A DNA stretch of 31,808 nucleotides, taken from Ophryocystis elektroscirrha. Lineage: Eukaryota; Apicomplexa; Conoidasida; Neogregarinorida; Ophryocystidae. Shown here piece by piece: positions 12,071 to 25,460 of the stretch (the stretch's first letter is position 1; each line of letters opens with the position of its first letter). The DNA lies in assembly GCA_030141585.1 (NCBI GenBank), contig JAQIFP010000072.1, positions 98,453 through 130,260 on the forward strand. The letters run 5' to 3'. Below the pieces are notes generated by a model. The model saw only the letters and a list, made by a program, of their open reading frames with translations. It had not been told where the DNA came from and searched no databases. Made by a program: the position numbers and the translations under genes.

Positions 12071-13313
12071 ATGAAGTCAAAGAATGAATTATTAAGTTTA
12101 TTATATTCAAATATAAGCTCAATTCAATTAACCACTCATGAAAATCAAATCAAATTTGTTGAAATATATGAAGTGAAAATTAAATTAGACCCACAATTCG
12201 TCAATAGCGCAAGTATGTTAATTATACTCTTAAGTGCAATTAGATTGTGTTTCTATATTTACTATCACTAAGCCAGTTTTAAATCGCATACTTTATTCCC
12301 TTAACTTTACAGTAATAACTGACATTTTACAGACCAATATTTGGTATAGAATTAAATACCATATTTCAAGTTAGATTTAAAATTATAAACCAAATTATAT
12401 AAATACATCGATTGATTAGTCTTTTATGCAATTTATTGTCAATTTGTAAATTATTTAATAAATGCAAAAAAAAAAAAATTAATTAATGTATAAATGCAGC
12501 ACTTTAAATATTTTTTTAAATGATATTTATAAATTGCGTTATTTATTTTTAATTAAGTTCATATAATATAAGCATTATATACCTATCATAAAAAAAAAAA
12601 AATTATGTAGATTGAACAAATTAAAGCCGTATCTGAATGGTTCACAGATTATTGCACTAAAAACAACCATATTGAACTTACAGTACAATCTCTAATCTCT
12701 TTTTTAGAATCTGTTGTTGACTTGTACGTTAAATACAATAATACTTGGCTATATATATATCTATAGCCAAGTATATATAGATTTATATGTTTATTTGAAG
12801 TATATTATTTGATTTGCTTAATTAAAACCTTAATTAATAATTCTTTGAACAAAGTTTACATGTAATATAATTTTATTATGAAAATGGAATATAATTTTAA
12901 GATTTGCTATAAATAGTATAGTATATATAATGCATTAGAAATGCTGTTTACGCTCCTAAATTATTTAAAGCAAGATTTACTTCATTTATTCATTTTTATG
13001 CTAGCCGGGGGACATACATAATTTTTTTTAATGGATCGGTGAGTTTTAATTTATTATTATTTTTTTTTAGAAAGATATAGTTCATAACTATACTTCACAA
13101 TTAGTTGAGCGCTTTTATATATTCAGTGTCATTCAAAGCGAGTTAGTTGCAAATGTAATTCTTCATCCCCAAAAAATACCTGACGTTCCAGTTAGTTAGT
13201 TTGAATTTTCTTATGAAATTTAATAACAGTTAACTGAGTCTAAAGATGAAACCAAACAATTCTTTTTGAAAACCTGTGAACATGTGCAACAAGGAATTCA
13301 AAGTATTTCATAA
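12071..13313 (+). CDS. Unrecognised helical protein, five-exon model
   Basis: The model 12071-12212, 12333-12343, 12611-12727, 13071-13190, 13230-13313 gives 157 residues in one frame. The last three exons are the best supported: they join in phase 0 and read as good protein (KAVSEWFTDYCTKNNHIEL, QLVERFYIFSVIQSELVA, ETKQFFLKTCEHVQQ). The last intron is 39 nt. The 11-nt second exon is the only phase-compatible bridge I found, so the N-terminal part is uncertain. An AATAAA lies six bases past the stop (13319-13324), as expected of a gene end. No signal peptide or membrane segment is visible; the sequence looks all-helical. I do not recognise the family and assign no function. Confidence 0.4.
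12745..12774. repeat. Inverted repeat (about 11-bp arms)
   Basis: The arms ACTTGGCTATA and its complement TATAGCCAAGT flank a short AT spacer within a predicted intron. The stretch could fold as a hairpin in RNA. No function can be assigned, and it may be a chance palindrome in AT-rich DNA. Confidence 0.6.
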
Positions 13314-13391
13314 ATTGCAATAAATTTCAATTATAAAATATATATATATATGTTGTAAATATATACTGTTGTTTTATCAACAATAATATAG

Positions 13392-13869
13392 TTTAATAAT
13401 TCATTCTGTCTACATGTTGAATCAATAAAGCAAAATATCATTAAAGAAGATATATCTTTGTTTACAATATGCATGTTGTTATCATGCGGTATTTTCTTAC
13501 ATGTTCACTATTAGGTGATTTGACCAAAACCTTTAAAAATGGAAAATCATTAGTCATAAATGGATTATATTTGAATCCAGCTTTGTATGAATCAATTTAT
13601 GATAAAACAAAGTCCAACAAGTTACATTCCGTATTTTCAGTCTTCCTACTATTAAAAATCGTAACAACTAAATAACAGTTAATAACTTGTTATCAGACAT
13701 CCTCAAGAAAAAATTCAGAATCAACAATAGAGAAAAACCAAAAAATAATAAATGAGTAACTTGTATATATATAAAGAATGCAATTAGACTCTTACTGCAA
13801 CAAAAATCTCCATTTGTAGTTACACTATCTGTAGACCGTCTAAATATTCAAGTAATTCCACAGAAATAA
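13392..13869 (+). CDS. Short P-loop-kinase-like C-terminal fragment or small gene, unrecognised
   Basis: Exons 13392-13488, 13515-13660, 13697-13755 and 13788-13869 join in phase through introns of 26, 36 and 32 nt and end at a TAA. The first in-frame ATG is at 13473; upstream coding is possible but not resolved. The product includes LTKTFKNGKSLVINGLYLNP and later NQKIINELLLQQKSPFVV. This order (a GKS-hydrophobic-GLxLxP strand followed by an I-x-x-x-LL helix) faintly recalls the C-terminal half of 2-phosphoglycerate-kinase-like P-loop proteins, but I see no Walker A upstream. Treat that resemblance as a hint only. The stop lies 87 bp from the stop of the convergent asparaginase gene. Confidence 0.4.
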
Positions 13870-13956
13870 ATGTGACCATTAGAACTATATATACGACATT
13901 TTCATGAGTGAGTTTGATAAATGGTTTTGTTCGAATAATTACAAAATATTTTATTC

Positions 13957-15867
13957 TTAAATATGGTTATCGGGAACGTGTGGATTTCTAGATCCTCTTT
14001 CTTCCACTGCAGAGTGTTCTGAAGTTATAAACGTTTTTGCTTCTGCATGTATTCTTTTAGCTTTTAGATTCTTATCAAGTTTCACTCCTTCGCTTAAACT
14101 TTCATTCTCAGGTTTTTCTGAACAAAATAAGTACAATTGACTATTAAACTATTTATTACTATTATTTTATTTAAATTTATTGTTTATACATACAACTAGT
14201 ATAATTTAATACTACAAAAACATAATTATATATATAAATGTATATATATATATATATACGTATATATGTATGCAAATTCTTATAACAAATTATATATATA
14301 TAATTTGGTATAATAATAAGCATTTACATAATTTTTTTATTTGATATTTACCACTTAAAAAGACATTTTCAGTAACAGGATGTTTAACGTGGCTATTTTC
14401 GATAATACTAAGCTGTCCTGTAACTTTCGAAAATCGTTCAGTTATTTCTCCACGTAATTCCATTTCCATATATATTCTTAAATCATTGCCTGTATATCCT
14501 TTTCCCAATAAATATGCTAGTTTGGCAAAAGCAGCTTCTGTAGTCAAGTCTTTGCCCTCTATTACCCCAATGTTGTAATATTTGCAACCATTTTCATATG
14601 TAAGCAACGAGCAGGTCCCTTTCAAACATTGCGTTACAATTACTATAGTTACTCCTCTTTTGATACCTTGCCTACACTTATATATAATCACACAAATTGT
14701 TTACTCTAAAATCTCCAAAAAATTTGTACCCAAGATGGGAGCGGTTCCAGATCCAAATGCTTTTAGAATTATACCGAAAGGAAGTGGAGTATTAAGTATA
14801 ATGTCTTTAATAAAATTTACGTTAAACTGCGGTACTATATCTATGACCAAAATATTCATGCACATATTCTTAAATATAGATAGCTTCTGTTTTGGGGTAA
14901 GCATCAATAAAAAGTCGTTTATTTTGATATTTACGCCGATATGTCCTAAATTTGGGAAATTGGGGCTACGGAAAGCTTCTTTTTTGAAGCAATCTACCTT
15001 AGTCGTACGGTTTCCTCGAAAAAGTTTACTTCCAAATAAAACACAGACTTCTGGTACAGTTGTATACGCAGCTATCATTGTGGCAACAGCGATATTGATA
15101 AGAGCATCAGACTGTATATGGTGAATAGGTAACATGGCTCCAGTGATAATTACTGGTTTAGACAAGTATTCCAGCATAAAAGATAAAGCTGATGCTGTAT
15201 ATGCCAACGTGTCAGTTCCATGTAGTATAACAAATCCATTATAATCGTCGTAATTCTATACATTACATTAGTCAAATTAATATATATATATATATATATA
15301 TATTATAAAGAATTTCAAGCAATTTTCCTCTATATTAACTCTAATAACCAGATTATTTGCAATTAATTATATAATAAAGAGACATTTATAATAAATAAAT
15401 AAATAAAATACGTATAGCCTTATATATACTTATTAAATATTAATGTATATTATATATACATAAATATATAATATTATTAAATATATATATTATAAATATA
15501 TTATATATATATATATATGTATATATGTATATATATACATGAACATATTGAATATATATAACTTATGTGTGTTGTATAAAATTAGTTATATTATATATCT
15601 TTAATAGACATAGATTTATATATAAGCTGTATATACTTTTTCAATATTTTCAGCTAAGCGTATCCAATGCTTCAGGGTAATGTCTGAACTATCTATTAGT
15701 TCTTCCCATTCAAGGACTACACAAGTGGGCATAAATACATTATCTAAACTCTTTTGAAGTTCTTTAGATATGAAAGCAGAAGGTCTGAGTGAGGAACTAA
15801 GCCCATCATTCATCATACAAATGGTACCCCCCGTAGCAATTATTAAAACTTTTGGTTTTTGCGTCAT
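13957..15867 (-). CDS. L-asparaginase, type I cytosolic (ASPG-like)
   Basis: The enzyme hydrolyses asparagine to aspartate and ammonia. Four exons (15867-15637, 15255-14705, 14671-14352, 14117-13957) give 420 residues; intron 2 is 33 nt. The start at 15865-15867 (MTQKPKVLIIATGGTI) is the first in-frame ATG and fits the family N-terminus. The first catalytic motif is ATGGTI (residues 11-16), then LIDSSD, the second catalytic motif HGTDT (89-93), the ITGAMLPIH strand, LFRGNRTTKVD with the conserved lysine, GSGTAP, and the C-terminal segment TQCLKGTCSLL with GKDLTTEAAFAKLAYLLG. All residues expected of the T/T-D-K catalytic set are present. No signal peptide is seen, so it is probably cytosolic. 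A hydrophilic tail ends 1 nt before an AATAAA on this strand (13950-13955). Intron 1 is 381 nt and full of TA repeats. Confidence 0.93.
15256..15636 (-). other. Asparaginase intron 1 with TA repeats
   Basis: This 381-nt intron joins ENIEK to NYDDYNGF of the asparaginase in phase 0. It consists largely of TA and TATATG simple repeats, especially 15283-15302 and 15465-15545. I see no gene in it. Confidence 0.85.
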
Positions 15868-16027
15868 TCTGCCGGCTATTGGTATCAGGTACAATCGAAT
15901 TATTATTAATATACATAATAAGATATGATATCTTATATTTCAATTCAATAAAACTTTGACTTTAAAATAATCAAACAGATAATTGATTTAAAAAAAAAAA
16001 AATGAAATTAAAATATATATATATTAA

Positions 16028-17880
16028 TTAAGTATTACGTTCTTCTTCAACTAGATTAGGCTTTTGTGAAACAATACTGTATTTTTGCTAAAGTAAAGAT
16101 TACATAGTAAATTTATAATAATTACATAAGCGACCAAAGTATAATCATGGCAAGATCCACACAAAATAATGAGCATATTCATAGCGGTTTCGTATATCAA
16201 AGACATTGTATTCCTAAAAAGTAAGTTTATAACAGTAATAATCAATACTTTTGGTGCTGCTGTAATTCTCCTAGGTTTTCTGTCATTACTATATTCCATC
16301 TTTGTGAATAAAGGTCACCCAATTCTTCGTATAACCATGCTAAAGTATAAGATATACAAGGACATGCCTAAAACACGTAAAATTGTATTGCAAATTACAT
16401 GGCTAACATAATCAACACGCTTAAGCTGAACATCTGTTGCCTCTACAAATCTTGAACGCTTTTTGTAACCTTCCAACAATATTCCGTTCTAGTTACACAA
16501 ATAAATATGAATTTTATTTAAATTAAGTGTAAAAAATTAAATAAATAATAATATTTAATATAATACCAGTGAATGTAATAACCAATGTTGAACAAAAACT
16601 CTTTGAGCTTCAGCATATAAAACCTCTATATCTTCCAATAAGTTCGAGTTTAATTCTTCAATTTTTTCAGCATAACTACATGTATAAACAAAGACTAAGG
16701 GACTTACGCATTTTCAACTGTGATATATTGTCTTATGTCATTTTTGGAGGGTGTGTCGTCACATAAAGTACATTGACTTGAAAACGTAGCTTCTGCGGTA
16801 ACTGTTTCATTTGGTTCTTTTGTAGTCTTGAGAAACACAGTGCCAACACCACATGAAGTGCATCTAAAACCTCGAGACAAATCTTTTGGTGACGAGCATC
16901 TGTCACATGCGCAAACAAATAACCATCCACTTAACTTCTCTTGTCTCACTGATAATATATAACCATCAATAAAATAAAATTATATATATATACATATATA
17001 GATATAAATATATTATGTTTAAAATATATTTACTAAGTATAGATATAAAATATATATATTAATTATATATATAAAGTATGTATATTTTCTATATATATAT
17101 ATATATATATATACTTTATATATTTGAAAAAAATATTTTACCGTGTGTGGCTTTAAAAAGGTCTTCGTCTCCTATGTAAGAGATAGAAATTTCGCTTCCT
17201 TTTTGTATCTTCTGACGAGCTCGAAGAGTAAAAGCGTCATTTGTTCCGTAATGCCACGAAGCTGAAGCATTACAGCTATGCGATAACATGCTGATATCTG
17301 AAGAGGCATAAAAATGGTTTTAAAAAACCATACAGTTGTAAAGAACTAAGCCCTCAGGTGCTGCATGATGGCCAAATGAGTTGAATCTCCATACTTGTAA
17401 AAATCGTTCATATAATGTTGGATCGACTTTTAGTTTGGTTTTATGAAGAACCTTTATAACATCGTCACTTGGCATTATGCGGGAACTAGGAACCCATTTA
17501 TCGAGCAAAATTGATTTTTTCTCAGGAGATAAACGCATTACAGAGTAAAGGGCAGCTAAATGCCACATTGGAGGCAAACTTAATTGGGATTCCTCGTGAA
17601 TTTTTTTTAGGGAATCATACAAAGCTTGATCTAAACTAGGTGTTGCAACTAATACTGGTAGTTCTACAAATATAACTTCTCCTGGCTCAAAGTCGACGAG
17701 AGCAAAAGCACATCCTATTGAAACGTATTTGAATATGCTATACATTTCTTATATTGCGAATAATAAACTAAATATATATAATTATATACATACTAATAAA
17801 TACATATTAATATATTTCTATTAAAACATACATATATATATATGTATATATATATATATAAATATTTATGTATTTATATA

Positions 17881-17917
<37 letters not shown>

Positions 17918-17918
17918 G

Positions 17919-17964
<46 letters not shown>

Positions 17965-19375
17965 AATATATATATGTGTTTATGTACACATATAGATATA
18001 TTAACATGTCTAAATGTGTAAATATCTAAATTGTCAATGCAATATTAATACTTATTAACTTATATTATTTTTAAAGTTGTGGTAATCTAATTAACTTACG
18101 TCCTTTTCCTTTCACGGGATGAATATCTATACGTTCAAATATTTTGTTTGGTGGATATGGCTCTAAACTTTCCATTTCCGCTTTCCAAGCATCAGGAACA
18201 CTGCTGTCTTGTTGAGTAGTTGTTGGTGCGGATTGATCGTTGCAAGTTGAAGTATATACAGCTGAAAAAAAAAAAAACCGTTTTAAGAACACACATTTAT
18301 TTGTATATAATGTATGCCTTTATTTAAAAAGTAATTTGTTAAACAAATTACTTATAACAACGTTTTTCAATTAAATAAAATCAGCATTCAAACATACCAG
18401 GTGCTTCATTTTCAAAGGACTTCGCTCTACCGTAATGTTCATAAAAACCACTGTCATCAGCTTCTTGATATACACTGCGTGGGTAATTTGGGTAACTCAT
18501 ATCTCTTTTCTTTTCATGCAATGAGTTGTCTGAAATTAAATTTACTTTATAAATTATTTATATTCAATATAAATATATATATACATGTATGTAAATACAC
18601 AATAATAAAATTAATAATAATAATAATAACAATAATTATAATAATTAATAAAAAATAACTTTATATTTAAATATTGCATTATTTGATTAAACCAAATTTA
18701 TTATTTTATTTATAACCAATAATTAATTATAATATAAAAATAAATTAATTAATTATGTACCGAATACATTTTACAAATGTTTATTGAATATTGTTTATAA
18801 GGCATATATTAATTTATATACAATATGTATATATAAACAATACAATAAGATCTATATAATTTATAGTATAATAAAATGCATGTGAAGATTTACTGGCATA
18901 TATTAGAGTGTCTATCTCATTAAAGATTACAGTCATAATTGATTTAATTATGTTGAATCATTTGTATGCATAATTTACAAACTATTACGTGCAGTATTGT
19001 GTTTCAATGGAAACAGTGTACAATTTTTATAAATATTTTACTTAAATACTAACTAAGTTCCCTAAAATTTACCGTAATATTGAAATGGTGATAAATCTAT
19101 AGTTTCCTCCACGTTTTCATCCATAAATTCCCAACAACAATCGTCATCCAACTGTGTACCTTCACCCGACAGAATTTTTCCGGTTGTGATGCTAATAGAG
19201 TTTTTTCTTTCATTTCTATCATTAGAGTCTAAATAAATATCAATTTTATTATTCAAATAAATTATTTAATTTTTTAATTTATTTTTTTATCCAATATTTT
19301 ATTTTTTGAGCTTATATTACCCAATTTTTTTGAAGGTATAACTTGTACAGATCTTTCACCAACACACAAAGGCAT
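16028..19375 (-). CDS. SET-domain protein, SMYD4/msta-like, 12 exons
   Basis: Exons are 19375-19321, 19228-19073, 18529-18398, 18261-18100, 17714-17334, 17297-17142, 16948-16708, 16675-16567, 16488-16399, 16367-16249, 16213-16126 and 16087-16028, giving 582 residues. Five introns are 31-38 nt. SMYD proteins are lysine methyltransferases or degenerate relatives. Visible parts are an acidic/serine N-terminal region, the SET GxG strand ([20 protein letters not shown]), [18 protein letters not shown] with the SET tyrosine, a Cys cluster (CACDRC, CTSC, CTLC) like the post-SET zinc site, and a TPR-like helical C-terminus ([36 protein letters not shown]). I find no MYND finger. The usual N-H-S-C-x-P-N motif is S-H-S-C-N-A-S, so methyltransferase activity is doubtful. 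The asparaginase gene follows on the same strand after 160 bp. Confidence 0.85.
16965..17130. repeat. TA simple-repeat tract in an intron of the SET gene
   Basis: Alternating TA sequence with TATG interruptions fills most of the 193-nt intron between the exon ending DLFKAT and the exon with the Cys cluster. Self-complementary arms (about 17076-17084 with 17110-17118) could form a hairpin. Confidence 0.85.
17715..18099 (-). repeat. TA/TATG simple-repeat intron of the SET gene
   Basis: This 385-nt intron consists mainly of long alternating TA tracts with TG and CA interruptions (17815-17995), able to form cruciforms. It joins GKGR to CAFALVDF across a split Arg codon. I see no other feature. 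Confidence 0.9.
18530..19072 (-). other. 543-nt intron of the SET gene, low complexity
   Basis: This is the longest intron of the SET gene. It is almost purely A and T, with a short TAA/TAATAA repeat near 18605-18660. It joins the exon ending FQYY to the next exon through a split Asp codon. No open frame or RNA gene is evident. Confidence 0.75.
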
Positions 19376-19703
19376 TTTTGATGTTATACTTAAATTTTAT
19401 ATTTAATTGACTTTGAGTGCTGCAACTAAAGTGTGGCTTGTTCTGAATATGTAATATTACATCAAATAACATCTTAGTTTTTTATTTGCTTTCTTGAACT
19501 ATACCATTATGTTATTTTAACTAATTCTGTGATTATCTATTTTAATTCTAAAAAAAAAAAAAAATAATTTTATGTTTATGTTTATGTATGCGTAAAATCC
19601 GTACAAGAATTAGGATTGCACACAAACCTTAATTTTTCCAAAAAAAAATGACAAAAAAATAAAAACTATACGTTTTTTTTTAACTAAAAAAAATTCATAT
19701 AAC
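19376..19703. other. Intergenic spacer between DA1-like and SET genes
   Basis: 328 bases lie between two genes on the minus strand. They must carry the 3' end of the DA1-like gene and the promoter of the SET gene. Long A and T runs (19549-19564, 19640-19685) are the only structure seen. Confidence 0.6.
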
Positions 19704-20787
19704 TCAAAGTAATAAAATGTGATAAAACATTGTTTTTATACTTATTTTGGCGTTAAGTTCGTGCAATGTTTGTTGACATTGCATAAATTGCTTATTTTTT
19801 AATAAATCCTCGAAATGTGTACTAATTTGAAATGCCATTATTTTCATAATATCTTCCTTGCAGTTTTGTTTTAAGAACTGCATATAAACTTTATTTATAT
19901 ATCCTCTAGACAAATATATGCAAAACTGTTCTTCCCAAAAAATGCTACCTTCTAAAATAAAGCAAATTTAGTAATCCCAATGTTGATGTCTGGTATATAA
20001 GCTATTAACTGAGTATATTATAGAAAAAAAAATATACAGAAAACTATAAACACTTGGTAGTAATACTTAAAAAAAAACGCAATAATCAAGTGTATGTATA
20101 TTCTTTATATACAGTCCTGCAAGATTATAGTTTACATATCTTATTTATATACACTTATAATATAAGCCTAATAACACAGTCAACTAAACTAAAGATAACT
20201 TGTAGTATATCAATACATTTATAATAACAAGCTATTACAGTCTATTTACAGAATTAACCACATATCAATAGAAGTACTTTATTTAATTCAAATTTATATA
20301 TATATATATATGATGATGAATATTCAGATATATAAACCCTTGTTTATATGCATAGGTATTCTAATTGTAAAAGCAGATTTATGAGCAGCTCACTTGATCT
20401 AGCAATGCTATAGCGTTTAGTGGTTAAAAGATAGAATGCATGTATAATTTCATGGTACAAGATACACGTGAATACTAATATAGGTAAGTTTTTATTGACA
20501 TAAATTTTTATCAAGCTATTTCGATCAAGTTTGCATAATCCGTGTAACTTCTGTTTACCGGATACAGTCTCAAACTTATGTATGGATAGCTGTATTCTGC
20601 AATTGGATATGGAAATTTGTAGTACATTTCTAATTAATCTTATTAAACCACGATATATTGAAGGCCTAGACCAATTTAGATAATGTTCAAGTTTAGTACA
20701 AGATTTACACGTATCATTAAGAGTACTTTTACAATATATACATGTTCTGTCGGGACCATTTTTTATTATATAACTGGGACTGTTCAT
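19704..20787 (-). CDS. DA1-like zinc metallopeptidase, short form
   Basis: Two exons (20787-20394, 19951-19704) joined over a 442-nt intron give 213 residues. Near the N-terminus, CIYCKSTLNDTCKSC forms one CxxC...CxxC zinc-binding cluster. The core reads HGLCKLDRN, IKIYVNKNLPILVF and then HEIIHAFYLL (HExxH zinc site, near residue 112). After the splice, WEEQFCIYL supplies the downstream acidic residue expected as third zinc ligand. This order matches the peptidase half of plant DA1 and related bacterial and eukaryotic proteins, which cleave substrates after ubiquitin-dependent activation. It lacks the UIM and full LIM domains of plant DA1. The ATG overlaps the ATG of dyskerin on the other strand. 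The family assignment rests on motif order and is moderately secure; activity is inferred from intact ligands. Confidence 0.65.
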
Positions 20788-20788
20788 G
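20785..20788. promoter_or_regulatory. Overlapping divergent start codons (CATG)
   Basis: The tetranucleotide CATG gives ATG at 20786-20788 for dyskerin on the plus strand and ATG at 20787-20785 for the DA1-like peptidase on the minus strand. If both starts are right, neither gene has room for a separate promoter: each 5' UTR lies within the other gene's coding region. A pyrimidine-rich tract ending in CAG lies 8 nt upstream of the minus-strand ATG and could be a splice acceptor. Confidence 0.6.
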
Positions 20789-23078
20789 ATAATTCCTGTA
20801 GAGCAAAAAAGTGCTCCAATAGATACGTCGAAATGGCCTTTATTGTTAAAAGTAAGCTTATTATGTTCTTGTTAATAATCTATTTATTTCAAAGAATTAA
20901 AAAAAAAATTACACATTAATTATTATTTTTTGACTGTCATGCAATTTATTAATAAAATTTTATACTAGAAATTAATCTTGTATAATATTCAAAACATTTA
21001 ATTAAATGATATTTACTTTAAATTGAATTAATTAAAATAATATATTTAAACTCAATGTACATTTTTTTTTTGTAGAATTACGACAAAATGAACACAAGAA
21101 CCGGAAGATATACAGCTCTTCCGCACGGTTCTTCACCTCTAAATCGCCCTCTATCTGAATATCTTCAATATGGCGTAATTAATTTGGATAAGCCTGCAAA
21201 TCCTTCCTCACACGAGGTACATTTATACAGAATAAACTTTGATTATGAAGTATATTGCATGTATATGGTTATATACAAAAATTACAAAAATTTATGTAAT
21301 ATATAATTTGTTTTATTAACATATAAAACTTTTATAATAATTTTACGGAACTCTTATAAACTTTATTTATAAATTCTTAATAAACTTTTTATTCTCTTAT
21401 ATTTTTGTTAACTACTATATTAATGGTGCATAATGAATTTATTACATGCATATACACAATTAAGCGACATATACCTAAATATATAAATAAAAGTGTATAT
21501 ATATATACACTTTTATTTTATTATATATATAATTAAATATACACACATATATATATATAAATAAATATATATATATATATGTATTATTATTAATAATATT
21601 AAATATGTATCAATAAGGTGGTGTCTTGGATAAAAAAGATAATGCGTTGCGATAAAACGGGACATAGTGGAACACTAGATCCAAAAGTGACAGGATGTTT
21701 ATTAGTTTGTCTGAATCGTTCTACCAGATTAGTAAAATCTCAACAAAATGCTGGAAAAGAATACGTTTGTATAATTCGGTTCCATAAAAAGCCTGAAAGC
21801 AAAGCTAAATTCATCAAAGCTCTTGAGTTATTAACTGGAGCTTTATTTCAAAGACCACCAAAAACATGCGCCGTAAAGAGACAATTGCGTATACGGTAAA
21901 AAATAATTAATATTTGATTTATAATTAATAAAAGTTTTTATTCAATTAAATAACGATATATTTTATTAATAAATTAGAGTATATATATATGGATTTAACT
22001 AAATATGTAAATTATTGACAGAACAGTTTACGAATCCAAGCTGTTGGATTACGACGAGGATAGATTGATGAGTGTATTTTGGGTTAGCTGTGAAGCAGGA
22101 ACATATATTCGTACTTTATGTGTTCATTTGGGACTGATTTTGGGATGTGGTGCACATATGCAGGAATTAAGAAGAGTTCGTTCTGGCCTATTGACAGAAA
22201 ATGATTGCCTAGTAACAATGCACGATGTATTAGATGCACAATATCTATACGATACAACTAATGACGAAGCTTATCTTCGAAGAGTCGTATTTCCGCTCGA
22301 AATTCTACTTACTTCGCATAAAAGGATAGTTGTAAAGGATAGCTGCGTTAATGCTCTTACCTATGGCGCTAAATTAATGATACCGGGAGTTCTCCGTTTT
22401 GACAATGATATTGAAATAGGCGCGATTATTGTTCTTATGACTACAAAAGGAGAAGCCGTCGCTCTAGCTAATGCCCAAATGACAACTGCGGTTATAGCGT
22501 CTATAGACCATGGAGTCGTTGCTACTGTGAAAAGAGTTATTATGGAAAGAGACACTTATAATCTTCGATGGGGTTACGGGCCAAGAGCCTCAGAAAAAAA
22601 AAAACTTATAGCCGTAAGTTATTTTTATTATTAGTAAATTTATTTGTGTTATTTATTTACTTAACTACCTTTATATTATGCACTATGTAAAATTGCTTAT
22701 TTTACAGGAAGGTTTTCTTGATTCCAAAGGTCACCCAAACGAAAAAACACCTAAATCATGGCTAACAGTAATAAGTTTTTGTTATATTAGATAAATTAGG
22801 TTCAAGGTTATCTTCCTCCCATGACAGGTTCCGATTCAAAGCCTCTAGACACCACCACAGAGAAATCAACAATAGATACAGAAAGAACTTTGAATGAAGA
22901 AAATACGGTACATTTCTAATTATATATATATCATAATTTTATAGGAAACTATAAAAAAACGAGCAGATAATATATCCGAAGAAACATTACCTACTAAAAG
23001 TAAATTTCCCAAATTCTTTTAACTGTTATTTTGTTAGAAAATAAAAGAAGGAAGAGAAATAAAGATAATGAAGAATAA
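20786..23078 (+). CDS. DKC1: Dyskerin / CBF5 pseudouridine synthase of H/ACA RNPs
   Basis: This is the catalytic subunit of H/ACA snoRNPs. It converts uridine to pseudouridine in rRNA and snRNA and, in animals, stabilises telomerase RNA. Eight exons (20786-20851, 21076-21216, 21618-21895, 22022-22613, 22708-22767, 22800-22907, 22945-22999, 23038-23078) give 446 residues; the last three introns are 32, 37 and 38 nt. The short first exon reads [20 protein letters not shown] and continues directly into [10 protein letters not shown], as in yeast and human. The catalytic loop is [14 protein letters not shown] with the Asp at residue 90. TruB landmarks ([35 protein letters not shown]) and the PUA domain ([25 protein letters not shown]) follow. 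The tail is short but ends in the expected lysine-rich stretch ([10 protein letters not shown]). The basic N-terminal extension of human dyskerin is absent. Confidence 0.97.
21217..21617 (+). other. 401-nt dyskerin intron 2
   Basis: The intron splits SSHE from VVSWIKK in phase 0. It is made of AT-rich simple sequence, including TA runs at 21497-21600. H/ACA genes in animals often host snoRNAs in introns, so I looked for box ACA or C/D signatures here but could not define one with confidence. Confidence 0.7.
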
Positions 23079-23283
23079 TTAGTGTGCATTAATATATTTT
23101 AAAATGAGTTTTTTTTTATTAATGTTAATACATATATATGTATACACGTGTTTCACATTAAAAAAAAACCGCATGAATTCACAAATTATATCCTTCAAAC
23201 ATTGTTAGTGTATATAAAAAAGAAAACTTCAATCAATACTCCTACTTGTGAAATATATACAAATTATTAATAAGATACTTTAA

Positions 23284-25460
<2,177 letters not shown>

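Noticed and set aside
12611..13313. Resemblance of the helical orphan to proteasome activator PA28 (PSME3) C-terminal helices
   Set aside because: Only loose spacing of helices and one R/Y-rich stretch match; key PA28 motifs and the C-terminus are absent.
12071..13869. A single gene spanning both orphan exon groups
   Set aside because: The only phase-compatible join uses a weak GTGCAA donor, and a stop with AATAAA follows the first group. Kept as two genes, but not proven.
16051..16299. Separate small membrane protein upstream of asparaginase
   Set aside because: The hydrophobic appearance comes from reading through introns. Splicing out 31-, 35- and 38-nt introns turns the region into the C-terminus of the SET-domain protein.
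21217..22707. snoRNA genes in dyskerin introns
   Set aside because: AT-rich introns gave ACA trinucleotides and hairpins by chance, but no convincing paired box H/ACA or C/D arrangement.
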